A stretch of DNA of 64,000 nucleotides from Paludibacter sp. (lineage in GTDB: Bacteria > Bacteroidota > Bacteroidia > Bacteroidales > Paludibacteraceae): NCBI GenBank assembly GCA_019163375.1, contig JAFLKK010000009.1, positions 353,322 through 417,321 of the forward strand. The letters are read 5' to 3'. Position numbers and translations under genes: made by a program. This document shows, piece after piece, positions 37,426-46,417 of this stretch. The notes below the pieces were generated by a model. It was not told the DNA's origin and ran no database searches. It saw nothing but the letters and a program-made list of their open reading frames with translations. How positions within the stretch are numbered: position 1 is the stretch's first letter; each line of letters opens with the position of its first letter.

Positions 37426-37461
37426 ATTTATCGAAGCATGATAGCAAATGCTTCGATAAAT
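37426..37461 (+). terminator. Perfect 14-bp hairpin after the esterase operon
   Basis: Arm 37426-37439 (ATTTATCGAAGCAT) pairs exactly with 37448-37461 around an eight-base loop. It lies 146 bases after the CE6-type stop and before the GH8 promoter candidate, so a terminator role is likely. No T run follows it. Confidence 0.5.
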
Positions 37462-37516
37462 ACCTGAAAATGGAAATATATATCTAATATTAGAAATACA
37501 GTGTCTAAATTTAAAA

Positions 37517-37545
37517 TTGGTATTTTAATATTATAATTATTTTTG
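37517..37545 (+). promoter_or_regulatory. Probable promoter of the GH8 gene
   Basis: TATTTTTG at 37538-37545 fits TAnnTTTG and is identical to the -7 candidate before GH3. TTG at 37517-37519 could serve as the -33 element, though the 18-base spacing is slightly short. Initiation is predicted near 37552. Confidence 0.45.
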
Positions 37546-37593
37546 TTGTGTTTTGAACACGAAAATGTAAAATCACCTTAAATCATCCGAGTA

Positions 37594-38874
37594 ATGAGTT
37601 CTTATTTCAAATTAAGTCTATTGCTATTGTTATTGCTGAACCTCAACGTGGAGGCTGCAAATAATAGAAAGACCCCTAAAAAAAAATCAGGTAAAGCTGC
37701 GTTTTATAGCGGAACCTATCGCAACCTGTTTCTTGAAGCGGGTTATTCGTCAACAGAAATAGATAAAAAAGTAGAGAAAGCCTACACCGATCTTTTCGAG
37801 GGCAAGAATCGAATCTATTTCGAGGTAGGTGATTCAATGGGATATGTTTCTGACGTAAAAAATCATGATGCTCGTACAGAAGGTTTATCGTATGGCATGA
37901 TGGTGGCTGTTCAGCTCGATAAAAAGGCCGTGTTTGACAAAATTTGGAGATGGTCTAAACGATATTTGCAACATCAGGAAGGACCACGCGAAGGGTATTT
38001 TGCATGGAGTTTCAATCCCGCCACTATGAAGCGTAATTCCGAAGGTTCTGCTTCGGATGGAGAATTGTATTACGTTACCAGTCTTTTATTTGCTTCAAAT
38101 AAGTGGGGAAATAATACCGGTATTAACTATTATGGCGAGGCAAGGAGAATTTTGGACGCCATGTGGAAAAAAGATGGAACAGGTAATATTTACAATCTGT
38201 TTAACGTTGAGCACAAACAAATAACATTTGTTCCCGAAGGAAATAGCTATAAGTGGACTGATCCGTCGTATCATTTGCCTGCATTTTTGGAAATATGGGC
38301 GGAATATGCAAAGGACGGTCATGAGCAGTTTTATCGTGATTGTGCCGATACTTCAAGAGTCTTTCTTCACAGAGCCTGTGACCCGGTAACAGGGCTAAAC
38401 GCCGATTATACCGAGTTTAGTGGAAAACCACACTCTACCCGCTGGATGCCTGCAGCATTTCGTTACGATTCCTGGCGCGTACCAATGAATATTGCCATGG
38501 ATTATTGTTGGTATGGAAAAGATAAAAGTTGGCAAGAAGAGTATGCTAAACGCATTCACGTATTTTTCAAATCGAAGGGAATTGACACATACGAAGATCA
38601 ATTTAAATTAGATGGTTCCCGACCGGACTTTATCCTCAAAGCCGGCGATACTCCCAAATTGAGACATTCATTAGGCTTGGTTGCAACCACTGCAACAGCT
38701 ACTTTCATGAATAAAAATGATAAAAAAATGGAGTTTGTACATGCATTGTGGAATGCCAAACTTGAGCCCTACGAAGATGGGTATTTCGACCCTTATTACG
38801 ACGGATTATTATACTTATTCAGCTTGATGCATTTAAGCGGTAAATATCAGATTATTAAACCAGCCACATTGTAA
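37594..38874 (+). CDS. Secreted GH8 reducing-end xylose-releasing exo-oligoxylanase
   Basis: A 426-residue protein with a signal peptide (a leucine-rich core, ending NVEA before A). The (alpha/alpha)6 GH8 domain covers about 35-415. The general acid is E96 in ARTEGLSYGM, and D155 lies in SASDGELYY. YTEFSGKPH and RYDSWRVPMN are typical of the branch that includes the reducing-end xylose-releasing enzymes (Rex) rather than endoglucanases. Such enzymes take xylose from the reducing end of short xylo-oligosaccharides. It starts a new block after a probable promoter and precedes a GH43 gene by 127 bases. Confidence 0.9.
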   Translation: MSSYFKLSLLLLLLLNLNVEAANNRKTPKKKSGKAAFYSGTYRNLFLEAGYSSTEIDKKVEKAYTDLFEGKNRIYFEVGDSMGYVSDVKNHDARTEGLSYGMMVAVQLDKKAVFDKIWRWSKRYLQHQEGPREGYFAWSFNPATMKRNSEGSASDGELYYVTSLLFASNKWGNNTGINYYGEARRILDAMWKKDGTGNIYNLFNVEHKQITFVPEGNSYKWTDPSYHLPAFLEIWAEYAKDGHEQFYRDCADTSRVFLHRACDPVTGLNADYTEFSGKPHSTRWMPAAFRYDSWRVPMNIAMDYCWYGKDKSWQEEYAKRIHVFFKSKGIDTYEDQFKLDGSRPDFILKAGDTPKLRHSLGLVATTATATFMNKNDKKMEFVHALWNAKLEPYEDGYFDPYYDGLLYLFSLMHLSGKYQIIKPATL

Positions 38875-38881
38875 ATGTCTT

Positions 38882-38897
38882 TTGACAATCTTGTCAA
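38882..38897 (+). repeat. Perfect 16-base palindrome after the GH8 stop
   Basis: TTGACAA and TTGTCAA flank a two-base centre, starting seven bases after the GH8 stop codon. It may be a protein-binding site or a short stem. Confidence 0.4.
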
Positions 38898-38931
38898 TTA
38901 GTCCTCTCAAATTTCAAATTATTTCCAAGTG

Positions 38932-38982
38932 TTTCTAAGGATATTAAACGTAGTTATTGAGACAGTTTAATATCCTTAGGAA
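38932..38982 (+). promoter_or_regulatory. Long hairpin just upstream of the GH43 start
   Basis: The arm at 38935-38949 is the exact complement of 38965-38979 (15 bp), and three further pairs, one of them G-U, extend it. The loop is 15 bases. The stem ends 19 bases before the ATG at 39002, much like the hairpin before the GH31 gene at 27398. Confidence 0.6.
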
Positions 38983-39001
38983 AATATCTTTACTACAAAG
39001 A

Positions 39002-40630
39002 ATGAAAAAAAAATCCATCCTGCTTCTGTTAGCCATTGCCTTTATTGGAAATGGTGTCGTTGAAGCGCAAAAGAACAAAGCGACTAAAAAAACGGTAGCA
39101 AAGAAACAAGTTCAAACCTCGTTTACTAACCCTGTGATGTGGGCCGATGTGCCTGACATGTCGATAACAAGAACCGGCAGCGATTATTATTTGATTAGTA
39201 CCACCATGCATCTGATGCCGGGCGCACCGGTAATGCACTCCAAAGACTTGGTACATTGGGAAATGGCAAGTTACGTGTTTGATAGCCTTACTGATAACTC
39301 CAAGTATAATTTAATTGATGGAACGGTATATGGCCGCGGGCAGTGGGCTTCATCTATTCGTTATCGCAATGGTAAATATTATGTTTTATTCTCTCCTAAC
39401 GATCAGCCATTTAGATCTTATATTTACACCACTACAAATCCCGCAGGTAAATGGGAACTGGTTAGCCGTACTCAACATTTTCACGATGCATCTCTCTTTT
39501 TCGACGATGATGGAAGAGTATATGTGTTTTCTGGAACCGGTTCTTTAAAAGAGCTGAAGAGCGATCTTACGGATGTAAAACCGGGTGGAGTGGATACGCG
39601 TGTTTTCGAACGCGATTCCGACGAAAACGGACTGCTTGAAGGAAGTCAGGTGGTTAAATATAACGGCAAATATTATCTGCTCATGATTTCGTGGCCAAGA
39701 AATAAACCGCGCCGACAAGTTTGTTACCGCGCTGACAACATTACTGGTCCTTACGAAAAGAAGGTGATTCTTGAAGATAAATTTGCGGACTTTTCATTTT
39801 GCGGACAAGGTTGTATTGTTGATGACATCAATGGAAACTGGTATGGATTGATTTTTCAGGATCGAAATGGGGTAGGGCGTACTCCGCTTTTGATGCCTTG
39901 TCGTTGGGTGGACGGATGGCCTATGCTGGGTGACGAGAATGGAAAAGTGCCCTTGAACTGGACTTCAGCGCTTAAACCTTACGATACAGGAAAAAGGCTG
40001 GTTGAAAGCGATGATTTTTCGGGGACTAAATTGAAATTAAATTGGCAGTGGAATCACAATCCGGTGAGTAATGCCTGGTCGTTGACTGAGCGCAAGGGCT
40101 TTCTTAGATTGAAAACCGGTCGTGTTGTCGATAATATTTTTGCAGCTCCCAATAGCATAACACAGCGGATGCAAGGACCTAAATGTAGTGGCGTAGTTTC
40201 GTTGGATATTTCCAGTATGAAAGATGGTGATGTTGCCGGACTAAGTGCATTTAACGGAGATGCCGGTGTTTTGTCAGTTGTAATGGTTGGTAACCAAAAA
40301 TATCTTACCATGGCCAATAATTCTGTGGTATTAGATAACGCTACCAAGGCAATCAAAAACGTTAGCGTGGACGAGAAGGCACGGGTTGCGTTGACACAAA
40401 ATGTGGTGTATTTGCGCCTCGACGGAGATTTTAATCTCAATAAAGATTTGGCAAGGTTTTACTATAGCCTTGATAATAAGACCTGGACAGCTATTGGTGG
40501 TGAATACAAAATGATATTTGATTACAGAAGGATGTTTATGGGAAGCAAGTTTGCCATATTCAACTACGCTACCAAGTCTCTTGGTGGATATGTGGATGTG
40601 GATTTCTTTAAATACAAAATTGTTCAATAA
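39002..40630 (+). CDS. Secreted GH43 beta-xylosidase/arabinofuranosidase with C-terminal sandwich
   Basis: The frame opens at 38957, but that ATG lies inside the hairpin. The ATG at 39002 gives a standard signal peptide (MKKKSILLLLAIAF, ending VVEA before Q), so I use it (542 residues). The GH43 propeller (about 35-330) has base D52 in ADVPDMS, D162 in HDASLF and acid E213 in LEGSQ. A C-terminal beta-sandwich (about 340-542) starts near WQWNHNP and ends YVDVDFFKY, as in two-domain GH43 enzymes that act on xylo-oligosaccharides or arabinoxylan. The protein is closely related to that at 44491 and to the GH43 part of the fusion at 40779. Confidence 0.88.
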   Translation: MKKKSILLLLAIAFIGNGVVEAQKNKATKKTVAKKQVQTSFTNPVMWADVPDMSITRTGSDYYLISTTMHLMPGAPVMHSKDLVHWEMASYVFDSLTDNSKYNLIDGTVYGRGQWASSIRYRNGKYYVLFSPNDQPFRSYIYTTTNPAGKWELVSRTQHFHDASLFFDDDGRVYVFSGTGSLKELKSDLTDVKPGGVDTRVFERDSDENGLLEGSQVVKYNGKYYLLMISWPRNKPRRQVCYRADNITGPYEKKVILEDKFADFSFCGQGCIVDDINGNWYGLIFQDRNGVGRTPLLMPCRWVDGWPMLGDENGKVPLNWTSALKPYDTGKRLVESDDFSGTKLKLNWQWNHNPVSNAWSLTERKGFLRLKTGRVVDNIFAAPNSITQRMQGPKCSGVVSLDISSMKDGDVAGLSAFNGDAGVLSVVMVGNQKYLTMANNSVVLDNATKAIKNVSVDEKARVALTQNVVYLRLDGDFNLNKDLARFYYSLDNKTWTAIGGEYKMIFDYRRMFMGSKFAIFNYATKSLGGYVDVDFFKYKIVQ

Positions 40631-40704
40631 AGCTTCTAAGCCGAATGGACTTACAAATTTAGACTTTAATCAGACTACAGTTGAATGTTGTCCATTTTTA
40701 TCAC

Positions 40705-40728
40705 TTCCACTGATATTTGTCAGTGGAA
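40705..40728 (+). promoter_or_regulatory. Perfect inverted repeat upstream of the GH5-GH43 fusion gene
   Basis: Arms TTCCACTGA (40705-40713) and TCAGTGGAA (40720-40728) flank a six-base centre, 50 bases before the ATG. The core matches the palindrome at 37373-37388 upstream of GH8 at 15 of 16 positions, which suggests a shared binding site. Confidence 0.5.
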
Positions 40729-40778
40729 TGAGCTGTTTAAATTGAGTTGTTACTAAAAATTAAAACTTTAAATATTAT

Positions 40779-43700
40779 ATGAAAATGAATCAACTAAAAG
40801 TAGCCATAACTATTTTTATGTTAGTATTTGCTTTAAGTGCAAAAGCGTGGGTTGGAGGAGCTACTTCAAAGTTACATGTCGATGGTCGTTATCTGAAAGA
40901 TGTTCACGGGAATACCGTAAATTTACATGGAGTAGCAATGACTCCCAGCCCATGGTTTAATGGCGGAGGATCAGGAAATTGGCGTTGGAATAATTATGAT
41001 GTGGCTGGTTGTTTAAGCTATAATAACTCTGTAATGGATAGACTCACAGATACTTCAGTTGGATGGTATTTGAATTATATAAGACTGCATGTTGATCCAT
41101 ATTGGTCAAATACCCCGGGCATGCAAACCACCGGCGAAAATGATATTTCTGCTTTTGACTATGAAAGATTTAAAACTGCCGTCGGCAATGTAATCGTTCC
41201 CATGATTAAGCATGCTAAATCCCGAGGAATGTATGTAATTCTTCGTCCTCCCGGAGTGTGTCCCGAAAAAATAGCTGTAAATGATAATTATAATAAATAT
41301 CTATTAAAGGTATGGGGCTATTTATCAAACCATCCGGATTTGAAAAATGCCGATAACGTGATGTTCGAATTAGCAAATGAACCGGTACAAATAATGTTAC
41401 CAAACGGCACTTATGGAAGCAATACGCAAGGGCATTTTGATCAGCTTAAACTGTTCTTTCAACCCATAGTCGATGCAATACGCGCCAATGGAGCTGAGAA
41501 TATACTTTGGATACCGGGCTCTGGGTATCAATCTCAATACAAAGGTTATGCAATCAATCCTATTGACGGAAAAAATATTGGCTATGCCGTCCATATCTAT
41601 CCCGGATTTTTGAACGGGGGTCCCGATTACAATGCTTTCAAGAGTGGTTGGAACGAAAACGTGAAGCCGGTGGCCGATTTTGCACCAATTGCCATAACTG
41701 AAGTTGACTGGTCGCCACAAGTAGGTACAGATGCAAACGGTAAAGCTTATAACATGGGAACGTGGGGTACCGGCACAACCGGCACTGCTAGTAATCCTGG
41801 GTTTGGGTATAATTTCAAACGAATAATGGACGAATCGGGTAATGTAAGCTGGAATTTGCTTGTTCCAGAAGGTTTAATTGATAAAGGTGACCCAACAGGT
41901 GGAATTGCTTTTAACAATAATCCCGAAGCATGTCCAAATGCATGCTATACATGGTTTAAAGAATATTCGAAAACAAATTTTAGTCGACCTGATTTTGTGA
42001 ATCAGTCGCATAGCGATAATGGAGATGGAACTTATACCAATCCGTTAATATCTGCCGATTTCCCAGATCCGGATGTAATCCGTGTGGGTAATGTTTATTA
42101 TATGGTTAGTACAACCATGTATACATTCCCCGGAGCTACTATTCTTAAATCATATGATTTGGTCAATTGGGAATATTGCAGTAATCCACTTGAAAAAATT
42201 GAGTCAACCGACTGTTATAATCTGGATGGCTGTAATCGTTATGGCCGCGGCCAGTGGGCCAGTAGTCTGAAATATAATAATGGCACTTTCTATCTTCATT
42301 TTAATACATTGAATGAAGGAAGTTATATGCTCACAGCCACCGACCCCGCAGGAACATGGACCAAGAAAAAACTATCGACTTCCTTCTATGATGCCGGTTT
42401 ATTTTTCGACGATAACGGAAAGATATATATTGTTTATGGTATCAATAACTTACATATTGCTGAACTGGATGCCAACTTTAATGTAGTCAAAGATCAGGCT
42501 ATAACATTTGGTACTATTGCGGCGGGTATAAATAATTCTGCTACCGAAGGAAGTCATCTCTACAAAATTAATGGATATTATTATATCTACGCCACAACAG
42601 GAGGGTATTACGCAACGCAGGTTATTTATCGCTCTACATCTATTTTTGGACCTTATGATGAAAAGGAAGTATTTAATAGTAACCGCATTCATCAGGGGGC
42701 TTTAATACAAACACAATCGGGCGAGTGGTGGACGATATTGTTCGCCGACAAGGGTGCTTTGGGTCGTTTCCCTAATTTACAGCCTGTTAGCTGGGTTGAC
42801 AATTGGCCGGTAATTGGTGTGAACGGTACAGCGGTAGTAACCAATAAAAAACCAAATGTTGGAAAGGAATGCCCCATAACTGTATTGCCAACGAACGACA
42901 ACTTTAGAAATTACGCATTAGGCATGCAATGGAGTTGGAATCATAATCCCGATAATTCAAAGTGGTCGTTGACTGAACATCCTGATTACCTTAGATTGAA
43001 AACCGTAAGTGTTGTTGATAGCCTTCCTAAAGCAAAAAACACACTCACACAAAGAATATTTGCCTATCCAAAGGATTTAACTCGTTCGTATGGAACAGTG
43101 AAGATGAATATCAAGAATATGCTGGAAGGAGATGTGGCTGGTTTAGCTGTTTTTCAAAATCCATACGCATATATTGGGATAAAGGTAATAAATGGTCAGA
43201 AAAAACTGATTGTGGAAAATAACAAAGTTCAGGAAATCGGACAAGCAGTTGCGGATACTGTAATCTATCTTAGAGCCATAGCTAATTCCACTACTAGTAC
43301 CACCGGTTTTTACTATAGTAATGACAACATAACTTACACCAAATTCAGTACGGATTTAAACATGAGTTTTGACCTATCGGTATTTACAGGAAATAAGTTC
43401 TGCCTTTTCAATTTTCCAACAATACAAACAGGCGGATACGTGGATATTGACTGGTTCTCAACAGATGCTGATTTTACGCAGGATAAATATTTCGATAGTT
43501 CGTTTGTCGGCTATAGTGCTGATGCATTAACTCTTACTGATCTGGTAATCGAAAATAAGGATATTACGTTATTGACAGGTAGCACCGCCAGTTTATCGGT
43601 TAAGGCTTTATATGCCGATGGTCACACCGAAGATATAAGCATTGGAGCCACTTATACCAACCCCAATCCGGATATTGTAAAGATCGTAAATGGTCAAATT

Positions 43701-44384
43701 ATTGCTAAAGCCGATGGAACAGCTACGGTGACTGTAAGTTATAAAGCTGCATTGGGTGCTCTAAAATCAGTTGATTTACACATTACATCTTCTTCATTTC
43801 CATTAGTCAAAGGTATTTTTAATCCATCTATCTGGACTACCGGAACATTTGATCAGGCAACGAAGACATTGGTTACCGGTCCATGGGGCTTTGGTGGTTG
43901 GAGTTACAGTAATGGTCTGAATGTGTCAAATTATAAGTATTTGGTAGCTAAACTAGGTGCTGATAATACAAGTAGTGTTTCGTTCCGTCTTTTTGATGAA
44001 AATTCTTACTGGTCAACAGCTGCAGAATATGATTTTGGAAATAACCGCCAGGTTGTTGTAGACTTAGCTAACATGTATAGGAAAGGAACAACCACTAAGC
44101 TGAACCCCAGTCACATATATATTATCGGATTTTGGTCATCAGGTAATCAACCAATTGTGATTGAAAACGTATTCCTGACAAATTCTGCAACTTATGATCA
44201 ACCTACTGACAGCAAGGAAGTATCTTACGATAATTCGCCCGATGAAATTGTAGATGTCTTTACGATAATGGGGATCAAAATACGTTCGCAAATAAAAAGA
44301 GAACAGGCAATAAGGGAACTTCCAAACGGGCTATATATCGTGGGAAAATCGAAAATTTTAATATCAAATAAAATTAATAAATAA
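40779..44384 (+). CDS. Secreted GH5-GH43 fusion enzyme with Ig-like, CBM-like and T9SS sorting domains
   Basis: A 1201-residue protein with a signal peptide (ending LSAKA before W). The GH5 domain (about 22-400) has acid/base E200 in FELANEP and nucleophile E308 in AITEVDW. The GH43 domain (about 415-690) has D430 in FPDPDV, D538 in YDAGLF and E590 in TEGSH. A GH43-associated sandwich follows (about 700-905), then a Big_2 Ig-like domain (about 920-1005) and a beta-sandwich that may bind sugar (about 1006-1135). The last 50 residues (DVFTIMGIKIRSQ, then LPNGLYIVG) resemble a type A T9SS sorting domain. The protein could cut a beta-1,4 backbone and remove side-chain sugars in one molecule at the cell surface. 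The GH5 subfamily is not assigned. Confidence 0.9.
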   Translation: MKMNQLKVAITIFMLVFALSAKAWVGGATSKLHVDGRYLKDVHGNTVNLHGVAMTPSPWFNGGGSGNWRWNNYDVAGCLSYNNSVMDRLTDTSVGWYLNYIRLHVDPYWSNTPGMQTTGENDISAFDYERFKTAVGNVIVPMIKHAKSRGMYVILRPPGVCPEKIAVNDNYNKYLLKVWGYLSNHPDLKNADNVMFELANEPVQIMLPNGTYGSNTQGHFDQLKLFFQPIVDAIRANGAENILWIPGSGYQSQYKGYAINPIDGKNIGYAVHIYPGFLNGGPDYNAFKSGWNENVKPVADFAPIAITEVDWSPQVGTDANGKAYNMGTWGTGTTGTASNPGFGYNFKRIMDESGNVSWNLLVPEGLIDKGDPTGGIAFNNNPEACPNACYTWFKEYSKTNFSRPDFVNQSHSDNGDGTYTNPLISADFPDPDVIRVGNVYYMVSTTMYTFPGATILKSYDLVNWEYCSNPLEKIESTDCYNLDGCNRYGRGQWASSLKYNNGTFYLHFNTLNEGSYMLTATDPAGTWTKKKLSTSFYDAGLFFDDNGKIYIVYGINNLHIAELDANFNVVKDQAITFGTIAAGINNSATEGSHLYKINGYYYIYATTGGYYATQVIYRSTSIFGPYDEKEVFNSNRIHQGALIQTQSGEWWTILFADKGALGRFPNLQPVSWVDNWPVIGVNGTAVVTNKKPNVGKECPITVLPTNDNFRNYALGMQWSWNHNPDNSKWSLTEHPDYLRLKTVSVVDSLPKAKNTLTQRIFAYPKDLTRSYGTVKMNIKNMLEGDVAGLAVFQNPYAYIGIKVINGQKKLIVENNKVQEIGQAVADTVIYLRAIANSTTSTTGFYYSNDNITYTKFSTDLNMSFDLSVFTGNKFCLFNFPTIQTGGYVDIDWFSTDADFTQDKYFDSSFVGYSADALTLTDLVIENKDITLLTGSTASLSVKALYADGHTEDISIGATYTNPNPDIVKIVNGQIIAKADGTATVTVSYKAALGALKSVDLHITSSSFPLVKGIFNPSIWTTGTFDQATKTLVTGPWGFGGWSYSNGLNVSNYKYLVAKLGADNTSSVSFRLFDENSYWSTAAEYDFGNNRQVVVDLANMYRKGTTTKLNPSHIYIIGFWSSGNQPIVIENVFLTNSATYDQPTDSKEVSYDNSPDEIVDVFTIMGIKIRSQIKREQAIRELPNGLYIVGKSKILISNKINK

Positions 44385-44490
44385 TAGTCAAATATCTGCA
44401 GTCAAGGTTACAAAACGAGAAATATGGTTCTTGAATACGTAAATGAGTAATTGAATAAAATTTAAATAATTAATTAATACTGATAAAAAC
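44385..44490 (+). other. Intergenic gap without clear signals
   Basis: This 106-base AT-rich gap shows no strong stem, terminator or consensus -7 element, so read-through from the fusion gene into the next GH43 gene is likely. Confidence 0.3.
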
Positions 44491-46059
44491 ATGATGAAAA
44501 GGAATATTTTTTTTTCCATTTTATTTTTTGCAATGGCAACAGCTCTTTTTGCACAAGGTAAAAAAGCTCAAAATCCGATTATTTTCTCAGATGTACCTGA
44601 TATGTCGATGATTCGTGTTGGCGACACGTATTACATGGCAAGTACCACTATGCACATGTGTCCGGGTGTACCTGTTATGAAGTCAAAGGATTTGGTAAAC
44701 TGGCAAATGCTGAATTATGCTTACGAGAAACTGGGCGATGATGATGCATTGAGCCTTATCAATGGGAAAAGCAACTACGGAAAAGGTTCCTGGGCAAGTA
44801 GTTTGCGCTATCACAATGGAACCTATTACATCGCAACTTATGCTCAAACAACAGACAAAACCTATATTTTCAGAACCAACGATATTGAAAAAGGTCAATG
44901 GAAAATGAACGAGTTTAAGCCGGGATACCATGACTGTACTTTGTTTTTTGACAATGACCGGGCATATTTGATTACCGGTAATGGTCGGCTTCAAATTGTT
45001 GAATTGAATGATGATTTAACCGGTGTAAAAGAGGGAGGAGTAAATCAGGTTTTAATTGAAAATGCCAGTGCTGTGACCGAACCAAACATGTTGAAAGCTG
45101 AAGGATCCCAACTGTTCAAACATAATGGTAAATACTATCTCTTCAATATCTCCTGGCCTCGCGGAGTGATGCGTACAGTGGTGGTGAATCGTGCCGACAA
45201 CCTTATGGGTCCTTGGGAAGGAAAGATTGTATTACAAGATAAAGGAGTTGCTCAGGGTGGTATTGTCGATACTCCCGACGGCAAATGGTTTGCTTATATG
45301 TTTCAGGATCATGGATCGGTAGGCCGTATTCCCTATTTGGTACCCATGAAATGGGTTGATGGTTGGCCGGTACTTGGTGTGAATGGTAAAGTTCCTGATA
45401 CGCTCGATTTGCCTGCCAGCAAAGGTCTAATTCCGGGCATTGTCAACAATGACGAATTTACACGCAAAAAAGGGGAACCCGCGCTGCCATTGGTATGGCA
45501 ATGGAATCATAATCCGGATAATAAACTATGGTCGGTAACCGAACGTAAAGGTTTTTTACGTCTCAAAACCGGAAGAATTGATTCTCTTTTCCTTAAATCG
45601 AGAAATACATTGACTCAGCGTACTTTTGGCCCTACTTGTGCCGGAATAACTTTACTTGATGCTTCAAAATTAAAAGATGGAGATTTTGCAGGATTATGTA
45701 CTTTTCAACGTAAATTTGGTGTAGTTGGTGTAAAAGTGCAAAACGGAGCCAAATATGTTTATATGGTGAGCAATAAAACCGATAAACCTATAGAATTACA
45801 AAGTATTCCGCTGTCTCAAAACAAAATTTACCTCCGAATTGAATGTGATTTCCGCAATAAAATTGATGTAGCTAATTTCTTCTATAGCCTCGATGGAAAA
45901 ACGTGGAATCTTATCGGCGGTCCACTAAAAATGGAATACACATTGATGGAACATTTTATGGGGTATCGTTTCGGACTATATAATTATTCTTCCAAAAATC
46001 CGGGTGGATATGCCGATTTTGATTATTTCCATATAGAAGATAAAATTTCAAATAAATAA
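44491..46059 (+). CDS. Secreted GH43 beta-xylosidase/arabinofuranosidase with C-terminal sandwich
   Basis: A 522-residue protein. Two ATGs lie at the start (44491 and 44494) and either would work. The signal peptide ends TALFA before Q. The GH43 propeller (about 28-310) has D37 in SDVPDMS, D148 in HDCTLFF and E204 in AEGSQ. The C-terminal sandwich (about 330-518) starts near WQWNHNP and ends YADFDYF. It is a full-length relative of the GH43 at 39002. The family commonly acts as beta-xylosidase or arabinofuranosidase on xylan fragments. A clear intrinsic terminator follows 10 bases after the stop, so this gene ends its transcription unit. Confidence 0.9.
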   Translation: MMKRNIFFSILFFAMATALFAQGKKAQNPIIFSDVPDMSMIRVGDTYYMASTTMHMCPGVPVMKSKDLVNWQMLNYAYEKLGDDDALSLINGKSNYGKGSWASSLRYHNGTYYIATYAQTTDKTYIFRTNDIEKGQWKMNEFKPGYHDCTLFFDNDRAYLITGNGRLQIVELNDDLTGVKEGGVNQVLIENASAVTEPNMLKAEGSQLFKHNGKYYLFNISWPRGVMRTVVVNRADNLMGPWEGKIVLQDKGVAQGGIVDTPDGKWFAYMFQDHGSVGRIPYLVPMKWVDGWPVLGVNGKVPDTLDLPASKGLIPGIVNNDEFTRKKGEPALPLVWQWNHNPDNKLWSVTERKGFLRLKTGRIDSLFLKSRNTLTQRTFGPTCAGITLLDASKLKDGDFAGLCTFQRKFGVVGVKVQNGAKYVYMVSNKTDKPIELQSIPLSQNKIYLRIECDFRNKIDVANFFYSLDGKTWNLIGGPLKMEYTLMEHFMGYRFGLYNYSSKNPGGYADFDYFHIEDKISNK

Positions 46060-46069
46060 ACATCACCAG

Positions 46070-46116
46070 CAAAAAAATATTCCGGATTGAATTTTAAGAT
46101 CCGGAGTGTTTTTTTA
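46070..46116 (+). terminator. Intrinsic terminator after the GH43 gene
   Basis: TCCGGAT (46081-46087) pairs with ATCCGGA (46099-46105). The stem is extended by an A run on the left and GTGTTTTTTT on the right, giving the classic stem plus T run. Confidence 0.85.
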
Positions 46117-46199
46117 CGAAAACAATACTATTCAGTGTTCCATTTTTTTGTTGATGCTGATGATTATTTGTTATGACAGTGATTTTTTCAAAAAAACAG

Positions 46200-46244
46200 A
46201 GTGAAGTTGTCATTTCCAATAACCTGAAAAATGACGGCTTCACT
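46200..46244 (+). ncRNA. Stem-loop of unknown role between terminator and GH9
   Basis: The arm at 46200-46215 pairs with 46229-46244 over 16 positions, two of them G-U. The G-U pairs suggest the structure matters as RNA. It could belong to a leader or a small transcript. Confidence 0.35.
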
Positions 46245-46417
46245 ACTATTATTAAGGGATGAGATTGAAATTTTACGAGGAAACCCGATAAATTGGAATT
46301 TCCCCGATGTTGAGATGGTTGAGATGAATTTGAATAAATAAAGGAATCAAATAATTGCATATAAGAAAATGATACGGTTTTTTTATATGACCACAAAAAT
46401 CAATACAATCTGAAACA

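Larger units (their letters stand above)
37281..37593 (+). promoter_or_regulatory. Intergenic region with terminator-like hairpin, palindromes and promoter
   Basis: This 313-base gap holds four sites. An imperfectly centred palindrome lies at 37373-37388 (arms ACTGA and TCAGT). A perfect 14-bp hairpin lies at 37426-37461. A promoter candidate has TTG at 37517-37519 and TATTTTTG at 37538-37545, 18 bases apart. A small palindrome (GTGTT-TTG-AACAC) at 37548-37560 overlaps the expected start of transcription. The GH8 gene begins at 37594. Confidence 0.5.
46060..46417 (+). other. Intergenic region with terminator and a second stem-loop
   Basis: This 358-base gap begins with an intrinsic terminator (46070-46116), then has a stem-loop at 46200-46244, and ends in an AT-rich stretch before the GH9 gene. 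I see no exact TAnnTTTG element, although a promoter is expected because the terminator should stop upstream transcription. A 100-residue opposite-strand ORF (46094-46396) has no recognisable features. Confidence 0.5.

Noticed and set aside
38957..39001. Upstream start for the GH43 gene
   Set aside because: It lies in a strong hairpin and adds a charged stretch before a complete signal peptide beginning at 39002.
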